The notes beneath the pieces were generated by a model that saw nothing but the letters and a program-made list of their open reading frames with translations, was not told where the DNA came from and searched no databases. This document shows, piece by piece, positions 15,791 to 24,673 of a stretch of 64,000 nucleotides of DNA. The DNA is taken from the NCBI GenBank assembly GCA_943369295.1, contig CALRMU020000004.1, positions 186,001-250,000 on the forward strand, read 5' to 3'. The position numbers and the translations under genes are program-made. Numbering within the stretch: the stretch's first letter is position 1; each line of letters opens with the position of its first letter. This DNA comes from JAKRSE01 sp943369295. GTDB lineage: Bacteria; Armatimonadota; Fimbriimonadia; Fimbriimonadales; Fimbriimonadaceae.

Positions 15791-16951
15791 CTATTCCGCT
15801 GTTAAGGCTGGGTTGATGAAGTAGTGGGGAACAAAGCGGGCGAGATCCTGAGTGATTGGGCCGTCAGATTCCCTGATTCCGATTCCACGGGCAAAGCCAT
15901 CAATCACCCAGCTTCCGATGACGGCATGGCTGCCATCGAAAACGGGGAGTGGGGCATAGGCTTGGTAGACAAAGCCTGTGTCGGCGTAGGGGCCATCTTG
16001 TTCAATCTGGTGGCCTTGAGAGACGATGGTGACGTTTGCGCCTTCGCGGCCGAGGATCGGCTTCTTCACGTAGTCCGTCAGGTCTCGGGGGCCGTCCAGA
16101 TAGGCAGGAAGAAGGTTGGGATGGTCGGGATACATCTCCCACAGCACGGCAAGAATCACCTTGTTCGAGAGAACCATCTTCCAAATGGGTTCTATCCAAT
16201 TGACCTTGTTGTAAGTCTTAAGCAGGTTCGGACCGAACCCGTCCTGCACCATCCATTCCCAGGGGTAGAGCTTGAAAAGGGTCTCGATAGGGTGAAAAGT
16301 GGGGTCCACAAACTCTTCGGCGTTGTGATCCCAGCCAATCTGCCTCATGTCCATCAGCCTCACGTCGAGGCCAGATTCTTTCGCCGTATACATGAGGACA
16401 GCGGTCGTCATGAGGTCCTCCATTTCATCCATGGATGCGAAGTGGACCAGCCCAGATTTGAAAAACCCTTCGCGTTTTAAGTCGGTCCACTTTTCGATCA
16501 AACCTTCCCAAATCGAGTTGAACTGGTCAGCTTCTGGCTCAACCTCTTCCAGCCAATGCCACTGAATCACAGCCGCTTCCAGCAGGGAAGTTGGGGTGTC
16601 GGCGTTGTACTCTAGCAGCTTGGGTTCGTTGGTGCCGTTGTAGGCAAGGTCAAACCTTCCGTAGATGGCAGGAGGGTCGGCATCCCAGGCATCGACAATC
16701 ACCTGGCGTGCAGCTTCAGGAATGCCGAATCGGTCGAAGTCTCTTTCAGAAATGACCTTTTCAACTGCTTCGAGGCACATGTTGTGCAGCTCGTTGGTCA
16801 CCTTCTCAAGGTGCAGAATCTCTGCCAGCTCAAAACGATAGGCAGCCGATTCGTTCCAGTAAGCCTGGCCATCGACCGTGTGAAAGGTGAGGCCAAGCTT
16901 CTCTAGAGATTCAATGTGGTTGGGTCGCGGAGTTCGTAACTCGCGTTTCAT
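15791..16951 (-). CDS. Glutathionylspermidine synthase-like ATP-grasp protein (YgiC/YjfC type)
   Basis: A 386-residue protein with family landmarks: the start of the preATP-grasp region (YWNESAAYRFELAEILHLE), YGRFDLAYNGTNEPKLLEYNADTPTSLLEA in pieces, and the ATP-grasp end KPILGREGANV. The C-terminal synthetase domain of Gsp joins spermidine to glutathione, but stand-alone YgiC-like members have no established amine substrate. Its start codon overlaps the stop of the upstream lipoprotein gene by 1 nt (TGATG). Confidence 0.8.
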   Translation of the reverse strand: MKRELRTPRPNHIESLEKLGLTFHTVDGQAYWNESAAYRFELAEILHLEKVTNELHNMCLEAVEKVISERDFDRFGIPEAARQVIVDAWDADPPAIYGRFDLAYNGTNEPKLLEYNADTPTSLLEAAVIQWHWLEEVEPEADQFNSIWEGLIEKWTDLKREGFFKSGLVHFASMDEMEDLMTTAVLMYTAKESGLDVRLMDMRQIGWDHNAEEFVDPTFHPIETLFKLYPWEWMVQDGFGPNLLKTYNKVNWIEPIWKMVLSNKVILAVLWEMYPDHPNLLPAYLDGPRDLTDYVKKPILGREGANVTIVSQGHQIEQDGPYADTGFVYQAYAPLPVFDGSHAVIGSWVIDGFARGIGIRESDGPITQDLARFVPHYFINPALTAE

Positions 16952-17190
16952 CAGCCGCCGAAGGTGCCAGACGGACGAGAAGTCGTCCCGCCAAATCCGC
17001 CGCTGCTGACTCTCGGAATGCTAACCCACATTCCTCGGCCACCGGTGCGGCACTGAGAGGAGGGGAGCACATTGCCTTGAGCGTCTCGACACTCTCTTTG
17101 TGTTGTGCTGGTGCTGCACCCTGCCGCAAGGGTAAAGGATGCTGCCAGGGCGGCAACAAGGGCGGCGGGAACCTGCTGAGACTTCTTCAT
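16951..17190 (-). CDS. Small lipoprotein, YgiB-like
   Basis: A 79-residue lipoprotein: MKKSQQVPAALVAALAASF leads to lipobox LAAGC. The mature part has ECRDAQGNVLPSSQC (two Cys), then a Gly/Ser tail with SGGFGG and TFGG. E. coli YgiB (DUF1190) is a lipoprotein encoded immediately before YgiC and has a Gly-rich, RGGFG-containing tail; this looks like a much shorter version in the same position. ATG 17190 is chosen over 17217 because it begins the signal sequence. Confidence 0.6.
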   Translation of the reverse strand: MKKSQQVPAALVAALAASFTLAAGCSTSTTQRECRDAQGNVLPSSQCRTGGRGMWVSIPRVSSGGFGGTTSRPSGTFGG

Positions 17191-17457
17191 TTCTGTCTTT
17201 CGGTGAAACATTACCAAATTTGTTGAGGCATCGTTGCGGTTTCCGCTGATGGTCGCATCGTTGGCTTCTTTTGGGAATCTGGGCGCTCAGCTGGAATGCA
17301 GGCCGAAGACAAGACAAGACGAGTTTGAATGGCGTGGGTGAAATCCACGAACGGATTTGTCTCTAGGCTGTCCTTCCGGGGCTCTGCCTCTGTAATCAAA
17401 CGGGGGAATTTGGCAGCTTTAGGCTTGTCAATTTGGCTTGGCTGCAGCCTATGCATT

Positions 17458-17592
17458 ACCATCCCCCCGGCCCCCTTCCATCCAGGTGCCTTTAGGAAAT
17501 CAAACAAGCCACAGATGGAAGGGGGAGTCTATTTCTCGCCCATCGAGCGTCTCCTCGTACCTCGGAGCCACTCGAAGGGCTATGTCCGGAGC
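17458..17592 (-). repeat. Dispersed hairpin repeat, copy C
   Basis: Arms CCCCCTTCCATC (17469-17480 region) and GATGGAAGGGGG (17515-17526 region) precede a block nearly identical to copy B. On the minus strand the second hairpin has stem CGAGTGGCTC / GAGACGCTCG with loop CGAGGTACGAG. The 567-bp gap 17218-17784 holds this repeat and, near 17649, the palindrome GCCAG-TAATG-CTGGC followed by ACC; no gene is supportable. Confidence 0.65.
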
Positions 17593-17784
17593 TCCTTATT
17601 GAAAATTCGGGTGCCGATTTTCCGTGCCTCAAGAATTGAGAGTCTCAATCTCCCTCAATGAGAATTGCCAGTAATGCTGGCACCTCCAAAATCCACGGCA
17701 CCCAGACCCCTCGACCAGAAAAAACAAGACCTGCCTCCCAAGAATCCTTGCCCTGAGGACTCTCGGGAGGCAGGCGGTAATGCC

Positions 17785-19992
17785 CTAAGGCTGCAGAGGC
17801 TGAACCGTCTTTGGACGAGTGAGCTTATGGTAGAGGTACCGAACCACCAGGCTCATGATATGGGGCCTCTCGTGCTCCCTGCCCATGCCGTGGTCGCCAC
17901 GAGGATAAACGAAGGTGTCGAAGTGCTTTCCTTCCTTGATCAGGTTCTCTTGGAACCTCACCATATCCTGGTACAGAACGTTGTCATCCAGCATGCCGTG
18001 AACGATGTAGAGGTTGCCTTTCAGGCCCTTGACATTATCGACGGGTGAAGTCTGTTTGTAGACCTCAGGGTTTTCCTTGGGCAGCCCAAGTCGGCGACGG
18101 GTGTACCACTCGTTGTAGTTCCTCCAGTCACCAACGCTGGCCACGGCAACACCAGTATCGAAGGCGCCATTGGCTGTGGTCATCATCATGCAGGTTAGGA
18201 AGCCACCATAGCTCCAGCCCCAAACTCCAACTCGGTCGCCATCAACAAAGCCGCGAGAAACCATGTACTCCTTGGCCTTGACGCCTTCTTGGGTGTCAAT
18301 GACTCCCATGCCCTTGTAGTAGCCGCTGTTGAACTCGCCGCCGTAACCCCACGAGGCTCGGAAGTCGATCAGCATGACCACGAGGCCAAGTTCGACGGCC
18401 ATGTAGTTGGCGTTGTAGCCGCCCCAAGCCTGCTTGGCTGAGTTGGCATACATGTCACTAATGACCATGGGGTGCTTTTTGGTCTTGTCGAGGCCGGGTT
18501 TGGTCAAGACTGCGCCATGGACCGTCCTGCCATCTGGGCCAGGGAAGGAGACTAGTTCGATATCTGCCCAAACGACCTTCTTGAACTCTTCGGTCTGGCT
18601 GAAGGTCAGCCGCTTCATGGTCGGCTCAATTGAGTAGAGCTCGGGGTTGCTGGCGGGATGGCTGACCATGCTGGCCATCTTTGTGCCGTCTTCGCTGACC
18701 ATGGGGGTCGATGCGTCATCGAACTGGTTGGGAACGCTGGCTCCCCGCTCAACGGGAATATGGGTGGTTCGGGTGCCGTTGGGCTCCTGAATCGTGATCT
18801 CGTTGATCATGGGGTTGCGCTTCAGGGTGACAAAGATCAGCCTGTCGCTGTTCTTGGGTCGATTCACTGAGGCAATGTCGTGATTCTCGGCATAAACCTT
18901 TTCGACCTTGCTGCCCCAAAGGTCGGTCTTCAGCAGGCTGCGGTTCGCCCACTTGCCATCAATGATGTCGGTGGTAAAGAGGATGCTCTGTGAATCGCGG
19001 GTCCAAAGCAGGTTTCGAAAATCAGGGATGTAGTTGCTGGGAGCTTTTTCGGTGTAGATGCGGCGGCGCTTGGCTTCCGTATCAATCGAAACGATGTGGG
19101 CTTCCTTAAAGCTTTCGTTGATGTAGTAGATCGCGATTCGTGATGAATCGGGAGCCCACTGCATGTCGGTCATCCAAGAGTAGCGGGGAATATCGGGAGC
19201 GAACTTGATCAGACCGCCATCGGCGGGCACCATGCCAATCTGAGTATCGATTCCGCCTTCGCCGTTCCACATGCGGCTGATGTTCACCACCTGAGCTCGA
19301 TCCTTGGTGAAGTCCATCATCTGGGCTCCGCCAAAGCGGCTAGCGCTCCAGCTCACGGCCAGGAACTTGCTGTTCGGAGACCAGATAAAGCCATCAATGT
19401 TGGTGCCCCCTTTGCTGATAAAGGTCAGCTGCTTGGTAAGGCCCGTTTTGCGGTTCCACTTAAAAACGTTCTGGCCTCTTTGAAAGCCAATCCACTCTCC
19501 ATCTGGGCTGTAGCGGGGGGCAGAAATCTGCTCGTTTGAATCGACCATGGGACGAAGGTTCGTTCCATCGGGATTCATCAGCCAAGTTCGGCCTCGGTAC
19601 TGAAAGAGAATTTCCTTTGAATCTGGCGACCACTGATAGCCTCCAACTCCGCCATCGTAAGTGACTTCGTCCTTCTTCTGCTCCTCTGTCCTTTCGTCGT
19701 CCTGCCGTACGGGCCTTGGAATCTTGTTGGATTCGAGGATCATTTTGGGAGTGCCGTTGGGGAAGTCCATGACATAGACATCCACCATGCGGGCGCCGGT
19801 CTTGTTCCAGCCAAAAATGACCTTGCTTCCATCGGGAGACATGGCTGCACCAGCTGGGGATCGCCCATGAATTGAGGGGAAGGAGTTGAGGCGCTCGATC
19901 GTGAGGCCGTTGCTTGGGGTGGGAAGGGGCTGACCCAATCCAATAGTGCTGAGACTAAAGGCTGCCAGGCAGACAAGTAGGTGACGTCTCAT
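17785..19992 (-). CDS. Secreted S9-family prolyl oligopeptidase-like peptidase
   Basis: A 735-residue protein with a signal peptide (MRRHLLVCLAAFSLSTIGLG). A TolB/DPP-IV-like beta-propeller follows with repeated SPDG/WSPDS/WAPDS blades (about residues 50-440), then a C-terminal alpha/beta hydrolase. The nucleophile is in GWSYGGF (about 590-600), with Asp in HGMLDDNV and His in RGDHGM. It releases short peptides, typically cutting after proline or alanine. The ATG at 19992 is used; a GTG at 20007 would only add five residues. Confidence 0.9.
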   Translation of the reverse strand: MRRHLLVCLAAFSLSTIGLGQPLPTPSNGLTIERLNSFPSIHGRSPAGAAMSPDGSKVIFGWNKTGARMVDVYVMDFPNGTPKMILESNKIPRPVRQDDERTEEQKKDEVTYDGGVGGYQWSPDSKEILFQYRGRTWLMNPDGTNLRPMVDSNEQISAPRYSPDGEWIGFQRGQNVFKWNRKTGLTKQLTFISKGGTNIDGFIWSPNSKFLAVSWSASRFGGAQMMDFTKDRAQVVNISRMWNGEGGIDTQIGMVPADGGLIKFAPDIPRYSWMTDMQWAPDSSRIAIYYINESFKEAHIVSIDTEAKRRRIYTEKAPSNYIPDFRNLLWTRDSQSILFTTDIIDGKWANRSLLKTDLWGSKVEKVYAENHDIASVNRPKNSDRLIFVTLKRNPMINEITIQEPNGTRTTHIPVERGASVPNQFDDASTPMVSEDGTKMASMVSHPASNPELYSIEPTMKRLTFSQTEEFKKVVWADIELVSFPGPDGRTVHGAVLTKPGLDKTKKHPMVISDMYANSAKQAWGGYNANYMAVELGLVVMLIDFRASWGYGGEFNSGYYKGMGVIDTQEGVKAKEYMVSRGFVDGDRVGVWGWSYGGFLTCMMMTTANGAFDTGVAVASVGDWRNYNEWYTRRRLGLPKENPEVYKQTSPVDNVKGLKGNLYIVHGMLDDNVLYQDMVRFQENLIKEGKHFDTFVYPRGDHGMGREHERPHIMSLVVRYLYHKLTRPKTVQPLQP

Positions 19993-19997
19993 AGAGA

Positions 19998-20840
19998 GTG
20001 GGTCCACTTTACCCAGGAGGAGGCGGGGTTCAACTGAACCTGAAGGAAGGCAGGGCTATCCTGCCCGGTCTCGGGGCAGATCAGCCGATCTTTTTGAAGG
20101 TTGATGCCAGGGCCAGAAGATTCAAAGGGGCCATGCGAGAGGGGCTTCCTTGGCTGGTGATCCCTAAACGAGCCACCAAGCAGGATGTTCTGAGGGCTCT
20201 GGATGAACTGGGGCCCTGGTTTGTCACGGCCATCAAAAAAGTGGAAGGGCAGAAGAAGTTTCTGCCGGATGGACACATTTTGGTGAGGGGACATCTTGTC
20301 CCTTTACTCCTAAACCAGGGGCAGAAAGTTCCCTTCATCTTGACGTCAACTGGCCTGCAGGTGGGGACTGACAACATGGAGATTGCCGAATCGGCCGCCC
20401 AATGCTGGCTGTACCGTCAGGCTGAAAGGGAGATTTTGGCCAGTGTCGCAGATTGGTCGGCGAAGATGCACTTGAAGCCCAAAAGTGTGAGGGTCAGCGA
20501 GACCTTTTCGAAGTGGGGATCATGCACCAAAGAAGGCGCACTCAGCTTTTCTTGGCGACAGATAATGGCTCCGCCAGAGATCTTGGAGTACCTGGTTATT
20601 CACGAACTTAGCCACATTAGGCACCCCCATCATCAGGCCAGCTTTTGGAAGGAGGTTGATTCTTTCTGCCCCTACTGGCGGGCCGCTGATCTCTGGTTAG
20701 GAAGGAGAGGGGCGGTCTTGATGAACCTGTATCCACGCCAGTCTTTAGCGCGGCTGAAAAGAGGAAGGCCCCAGCCACCCATAGAACCTGGACAGCTGGA
20801 GCCTTTTGAGCGCCTATTGACTCTTGAAGACAAACTCTGA
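19998..20840 (+). CDS. YgjP-like zinc metalloprotease (DUF45, M48-like)
   Basis: A 280-residue protein with the zinc motif VIHELSHIRHPHHQASFW (HELSH plus a downstream His) and the preceding FSKWGSCTKEGALSFSWR, both diagnostic of the YgjP/DUF45 group. The exact activity of this family is unknown. The start is uncertain: the GTG at 19998 leaves the Shine-Dalgarno-like AGGAGGAGG (20015-20023) inside the gene, so a CTG near 20034 could be the true start. The 3' end overlaps convergent clpB by 27 bp. Confidence 0.8.
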   Translation: MGPLYPGGGGVQLNLKEGRAILPGLGADQPIFLKVDARARRFKGAMREGLPWLVIPKRATKQDVLRALDELGPWFVTAIKKVEGQKKFLPDGHILVRGHLVPLLLNQGQKVPFILTSTGLQVGTDNMEIAESAAQCWLYRQAEREILASVADWSAKMHLKPKSVRVSETFSKWGSCTKEGALSFSWRQIMAPPEILEYLVIHELSHIRHPHHQASFWKEVDSFCPYWRAADLWLGRRGAVLMNLYPRQSLARLKRGRPQPPIEPGQLEPFERLLTLEDKL

Positions 20841-23399
20841 ACCTTCAACATCAACCAATAGATTGGTGCCGTCGGGGAATTTGCCTTCTAAGAGAGCCAT
20901 GGCAAGAGGGTTGAGAATCTCCCTTTGAATCGCCCGCTTAAGGGGTCTTGCTCCGTAGACAGGGTCAAAACCTTCGGCGGCAATTCGGCTGAGAGCAGCA
21001 GGAGTTGCCTCCAAAGTGATTCGTCTATCCGACAGTCTTTCTTTGACTCGGGCTAACTGGACGTCCACGATCTTGATGATCTCTGGTCCACCCAGTGGCC
21101 TGAAGACGACCGTGTCATCGAGCCGGTTCAGAAACTCTGGTCGGAAGACGAGCCTCAGCTCATCCAGAACCTTCGCCTTGATCTGCTCGAATTCTCCTTC
21201 TTCAAGCATTCCGTCGCCGTAGTAGTGGGCGCCGACATTGCTTGTCATGATGATGACCGTGTTTTTGAAGTCAACGGTCCGGCCTTGGCCATCGGTCAGG
21301 CGGCCGTCATCAAGCAGCTGCAGCAGCACATTGAAGACCTCTGGGTGGGCCTTTTCCATCTCGTCCAGCAAGATGACGGAGTAGGGGCGTCGACGGACTG
21401 TCTCGGTCAGCTGGCCGCCCTCTTCGTAGCCCACGTATCCAGGAGGAGCTCCGATGAGACGGGCGACCGAGTGCTTCTCGCTGTACTCGCTCATGTCGAT
21501 CCTCACCAGCGCTTTCTCGTCGCTAAAGAGGTATTCAGCCAAAGCCTTGGCCGTCTCGGTTTTTCCGACTCCAGTCGGACCGAGAAAGAGGAAGGAACCG
21601 ATCGGGCGGTTGGGGTCCGCAATTCCCGACCGGCTTCGCCTGATGGCGTCGCTGAGGATTCTGAGAGCATCCCGCTGACCGATGACCCTCTGCTCAAGAG
21701 TCTCCTCCAGCTTGACCAGCTTTTGAAGCTCACCCTGGAGCAGGCGACTAACAGGAACTCCCGTCCATCGGCTGACGATTTGGGCGATGTCTTCATCTTC
21801 CACCTGCTCTTTAAGCAGGCGAGAGCCATCCTGCTGAAGCAGGTCCGATGAAGCCTCCAGCTGCTTTTCCAGGGCGGGAATCTCGCCGTACTGAATCTTG
21901 GATGCCTTCTCCCAGTCGGAATCTCTTTCGGCCTGCTGAAGCTCAGTGCGCTTCTGCTCGATCAGTTCTTTAAGCTCACGCAGCCTTCCGATGCCGCCTT
22001 TTTCGGTTTCCCAGCGGCCCTTGAGGGCTCCGGCTGTTTCTTGAAGGTTGCCCAGCTTCTTTTCGGTATCGGCTAGCCTTTCTTTGCTGGCCGAGTCTTC
22101 TTCTCTCAGCAGAGCCTGGCGGTCGATTTGAAGCTGAATGATCTGCCTTTGGACGGTATCCAGCTCTTGGGGAACCGAATCGATCTCGATCTTCAGGCGA
22201 GAGGCTGCCTCATCAACAAGGTCAATGGCCTTGTCTGGCAGGAATCTGTCGCTGATGTAGCGATCGCTGAGGGTCGCCGCGGCCACAAGAGCGCCGTCGG
22301 CGATCTTGACTCCGTGATGAATTTCGTACCTCTCTCTTAGGCCACGCAGAATTGAGATGGTCTCGCTGACCGTTGGCTCGCTGACGAGAATAGTCTGAAA
22401 CCTTCTTTCAAGCGCCTTGTCCTTCTCGATATGAAGTCTGTATTCGTTGAGGGTTGTGGCGCCGATGCATCGCAGCTCGCCTCGGGCGAGCATGGGCTTA
22501 AGCATGTTGGCAGCATCCATCGATCCTTCTGCCTTGCCAGCTCCGACAAGAGTGTGCATCTCGTCGATGAAGAGAATGATGCTGCCTGCGCTCTTCTGGA
22601 TCTCATCTAGAACAGCCTTGAGCCGCTCTTCAAATTCACCACGGTACTTGGCACCGGCAACGAGAGCACCCATATCCAGGGCTATGACAGACTTTCCTCT
22701 TAGGCCTTCAGGGATGTCTCCTGAGACGATGCGCTGAGCCAAGCCTTCAACGACAGCTGTCTTGCCGACCCCAGGCTCTCCGATGAGGACGGGGTTGTTT
22801 TTCGTGCGACGGCTAAGGACCTGAATGGCTCGGCGGATTTCTTCATCTCGCCCGATGACAGGGTCCAGCTTGCCATTTCTTGCCCTTTCGGTTAAGTCGA
22901 TGCCGTACTTCTGAAGAGCTTCATAGTTGCTTTCGGCATTGGGATCGGTCACTTTTTTGCCTGCTCGCAGACCTTCAATGGCCTTGCTAAGAGCGTCTTT
23001 TGTGACTCCTCCCGACTTGAGAAAGCGGCCGACGGGGCCGGAATCTTCGGTCATTGCCAGCAGAAAGTGCTCAGTCGAGACGTACTCATCCTTCATCTTC
23101 TCGGCGAGGCTGAAGGCGGTATTGAAAAGGCCCGAGGAGCGGGAGGAAAGGGAAGAACCGTAGGTGGAAGACCCTGTGACCTTGGCCATTCCGGATAGTT
23201 CCTGGGAGACTTGGCTTTGAATCTCTGCCGGTGCCGCCCCCACACGGTTTAGAAGAGACGTGGCTATCCCTTCGGAGTCTGCAAGCATGCCGGCCAAGAC
23301 ATGCTCTGGCTCAATGAGCTGGTGCTTCAGCTCGGCAGCCATGTTCTGAGCAGCTTGAATGGCATCTTGTGCCTTAACGGTCAGCTTGTCGAATCTCAT
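20814..23399 (-). CDS. clpB: ClpB disaggregase
   Basis: An 861-residue AAA+ Hsp100. It has the N-domain (TVKAQDAIQAAQNMAAEL), NBD1 with Walker A GEPGVGKT, the coiled-coil middle domain (about 405-525, rich in KKLGNLQETAGALKGR-like heptads), and NBD2 with GPTGVGKT and the sensor region. It works with DnaK to resolubilise aggregates. Full length is as expected. A HAIR-like box abuts its start codon, so HspR control is likely. Confidence 0.97.
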   Translation of the reverse strand: MRFDKLTVKAQDAIQAAQNMAAELKHQLIEPEHVLAGMLADSEGIATSLLNRVGAAPAEIQSQVSQELSGMAKVTGSSTYGSSLSSRSSGLFNTAFSLAEKMKDEYVSTEHFLLAMTEDSGPVGRFLKSGGVTKDALSKAIEGLRAGKKVTDPNAESNYEALQKYGIDLTERARNGKLDPVIGRDEEIRRAIQVLSRRTKNNPVLIGEPGVGKTAVVEGLAQRIVSGDIPEGLRGKSVIALDMGALVAGAKYRGEFEERLKAVLDEIQKSAGSIILFIDEMHTLVGAGKAEGSMDAANMLKPMLARGELRCIGATTLNEYRLHIEKDKALERRFQTILVSEPTVSETISILRGLRERYEIHHGVKIADGALVAAATLSDRYISDRFLPDKAIDLVDEAASRLKIEIDSVPQELDTVQRQIIQLQIDRQALLREEDSASKERLADTEKKLGNLQETAGALKGRWETEKGGIGRLRELKELIEQKRTELQQAERDSDWEKASKIQYGEIPALEKQLEASSDLLQQDGSRLLKEQVEDEDIAQIVSRWTGVPVSRLLQGELQKLVKLEETLEQRVIGQRDALRILSDAIRRSRSGIADPNRPIGSFLFLGPTGVGKTETAKALAEYLFSDEKALVRIDMSEYSEKHSVARLIGAPPGYVGYEEGGQLTETVRRRPYSVILLDEMEKAHPEVFNVLLQLLDDGRLTDGQGRTVDFKNTVIIMTSNVGAHYYGDGMLEEGEFEQIKAKVLDELRLVFRPEFLNRLDDTVVFRPLGGPEIIKIVDVQLARVKERLSDRRITLEATPAALSRIAAEGFDPVYGARPLKRAIQREILNPLAMALLEGKFPDGTNLLVDVEGSEFVFKSQ

Positions 23400-23419
23400 C
23401 TTAGTCTAGGGGGCTCAAG
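23399..23419 (-). promoter_or_regulatory. HAIR-like box at the clpB start
   Basis: On the minus strand CTTGAGC, N7, ACTAAGA. The left half is identical to that of the dnaJ operator and the right half differs from it by one base. The match to the formal consensus is weaker (6/7 and 4/7). It ends at the A of the clpB ATG, leaving no room for a Shine-Dalgarno sequence. A further CTTGA inverted copy lies just upstream. Confidence 0.4.
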
Positions 23420-23602
23420 TGACTTGACCCATTTAGTAAGACGGTGAATGAACCGAGAGGGTTTCAAAGTCCCGGGAGGGAATGGGGAGAGGTGGGGGGA
23501 ATGAAGAATGAAGTGGCAAGTGCCATTGCATGGCTCACGGAGCAGGGGCACCTCGAGGAATAAATGTGCCAGCGAAATCCCGTCGGAGAAGCTTGGGCTC
23601 AG

Positions 23603-23628
23603 GGTGCCACTGGACCTTGTCCAGTGCC
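23603..23628. repeat. REP-like palindrome in the clpB-GNAT gap
   Basis: GGTGCCACTGGAC, CTT, GTCCAGTGCC: the arms CACTGGAC/GTCCAGTG are perfect (8 bp) and the flanks continue the symmetry. It resembles the palindrome at 12885-12901. The rest of 23420-23681 shows no gene. Confidence 0.5.
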
Positions 23629-23681
23629 TGCTGCGTCTTTGAAAATCCCAAGAATGGAAAGGCTCTTCGATTCCAGCCAGC

Positions 23682-24200
23682 CTAATGGGGCGAACTGGCC
23701 CGCGAGGTGGAATCTATGTTTGCACCTTCAGGTCGAGCTGTAAAGTGGAAAGCCAAAGCTCCATACTCAGGAGAAGGTTCTGCCCAATACTGGCGAAGCG
23801 TATAGCCTCGAATCACTCTGCGCCAGAAGGTTTTGGCTGGTGTGCTTGTCTCCATGGCCAAAACGATCCATCGGCCAGGGTGACGGTCCAAAACCATGTG
23901 AGCTGTTTCGCGACCGATGCCTAAACCACGGTAAGCATTGAGAAGAAAGAGGCAGCTGAGAAGTCTGAGGTCTGACTGCAGATTCTGCACAATGGCAAAT
24001 CCAGCCAACTGTCCCTTTACACGGATCAGTAGGATCTCAGTTGAATCATCTGGGGCTTCGTTAAGCCACTTGTGATCAAACTGTCCCTCGGCATTAACTT
24101 CATCTGGACGGAATGCGCTCATCTCATGCAGATAAAGCTGCATGAGGCTGCGAAAAGCGGTTATCGTTTGGCTGTCTGCCTTATCTAACCTAAGCGGCAT
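23682..24200 (-). CDS. GNAT-family N-acetyltransferase
   Basis: A 172-residue protein with the GNAT core: GQLAGFAIVQN (strand beta-4), then LLNAYRGLGIGRETAHMVLD, which is the acetyl-CoA pyrophosphate loop (R/Q-xxG-xG/A variant), and RWIVLAMETSTPAKTFWRRV (beta-5/alpha-4). The acceptor is unknown. A single gene between clpB and rpsT. Confidence 0.8.
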   Translation of the reverse strand: MPLRLDKADSQTITAFRSLMQLYLHEMSAFRPDEVNAEGQFDHKWLNEAPDDSTEILLIRVKGQLAGFAIVQNLQSDLRLLSCLFLLNAYRGLGIGRETAHMVLDRHPGRWIVLAMETSTPAKTFWRRVIRGYTLRQYWAEPSPEYGALAFHFTARPEGANIDSTSRASSPH

Positions 24201-24293
24201 ATCTGTGCATTCCTTTGAACAGAGGGGAAAACTGAGTCTAACCTAATGCTTCTTTCTTTGCTGGTGAGGCCGCTTGTGCTAGGGCTTGAGGCA

Positions 24294-24327
24294 TAAAAAA
24301 GGGAGACCGTCTGTAAGACTGTCTCCC
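24294..24327 (-). terminator. Terminator of rpsT
   Basis: On the minus strand GGGAGACAGTCT pairs with AGACGGTCTCCC (one mismatch), followed by six T residues. Confidence 0.9.
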
Positions 24328-24347
24328 TCTGCCCTTTGTTCCGGGCC

Positions 24348-24617
24348 TTAGGACTGCTGGGCCTTGTTTGCAGCGATGGCGATTCTTGACTTTCGTCGAG
24401 CGGCCTGATTCTTATGAATCACGCCTCGCTTCACTGCCTTGTCCAGCATCTTCTGAGCCTTGGAAAGTGAAGAGTCGATGGTGGTCTTCTCACCAGTGAC
24501 CACAGCTTCGCGGACCCTCTTGATGTAGGTCTTCAAACCTGTTCGCACCGACTGAGTGACGGCGCGTCGTTTTTCTGTTCTTCTGATGTCCTTCTTGGAG
24601 GACTTGAGATTAGCCAT
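24348..24617 (-). CDS. rpsT: 30S ribosomal protein S20
   Basis: 89 residues, the usual length. The start MANLKSSKKDIRRTEKRR and the conserved KGVIHKNQAARRKSRIA identify S20, which binds the 5' domain of 16S rRNA. It is followed by a strong terminator. Confidence 0.97.
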   Translation of the reverse strand: MANLKSSKKDIRRTEKRRAVTQSVRTGLKTYIKRVREAVVTGEKTTIDSSLSKAQKMLDKAVKRGVIHKNQAARRKSRIAIAANKAQQS

Positions 24618-24673
24618 GCAGAATCTTCCTTAAGTTGGGCGAAGGAAAAGGATACCAGTTGTAGCTGGTCGTC

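Noticed and set aside
17211..17507. Leftward open frame of 98 codons upstream of the YgiB-like gene
   Set aside because: It overlaps repeat copy C, has no family features, and its proline/lysine-rich composition looks random.
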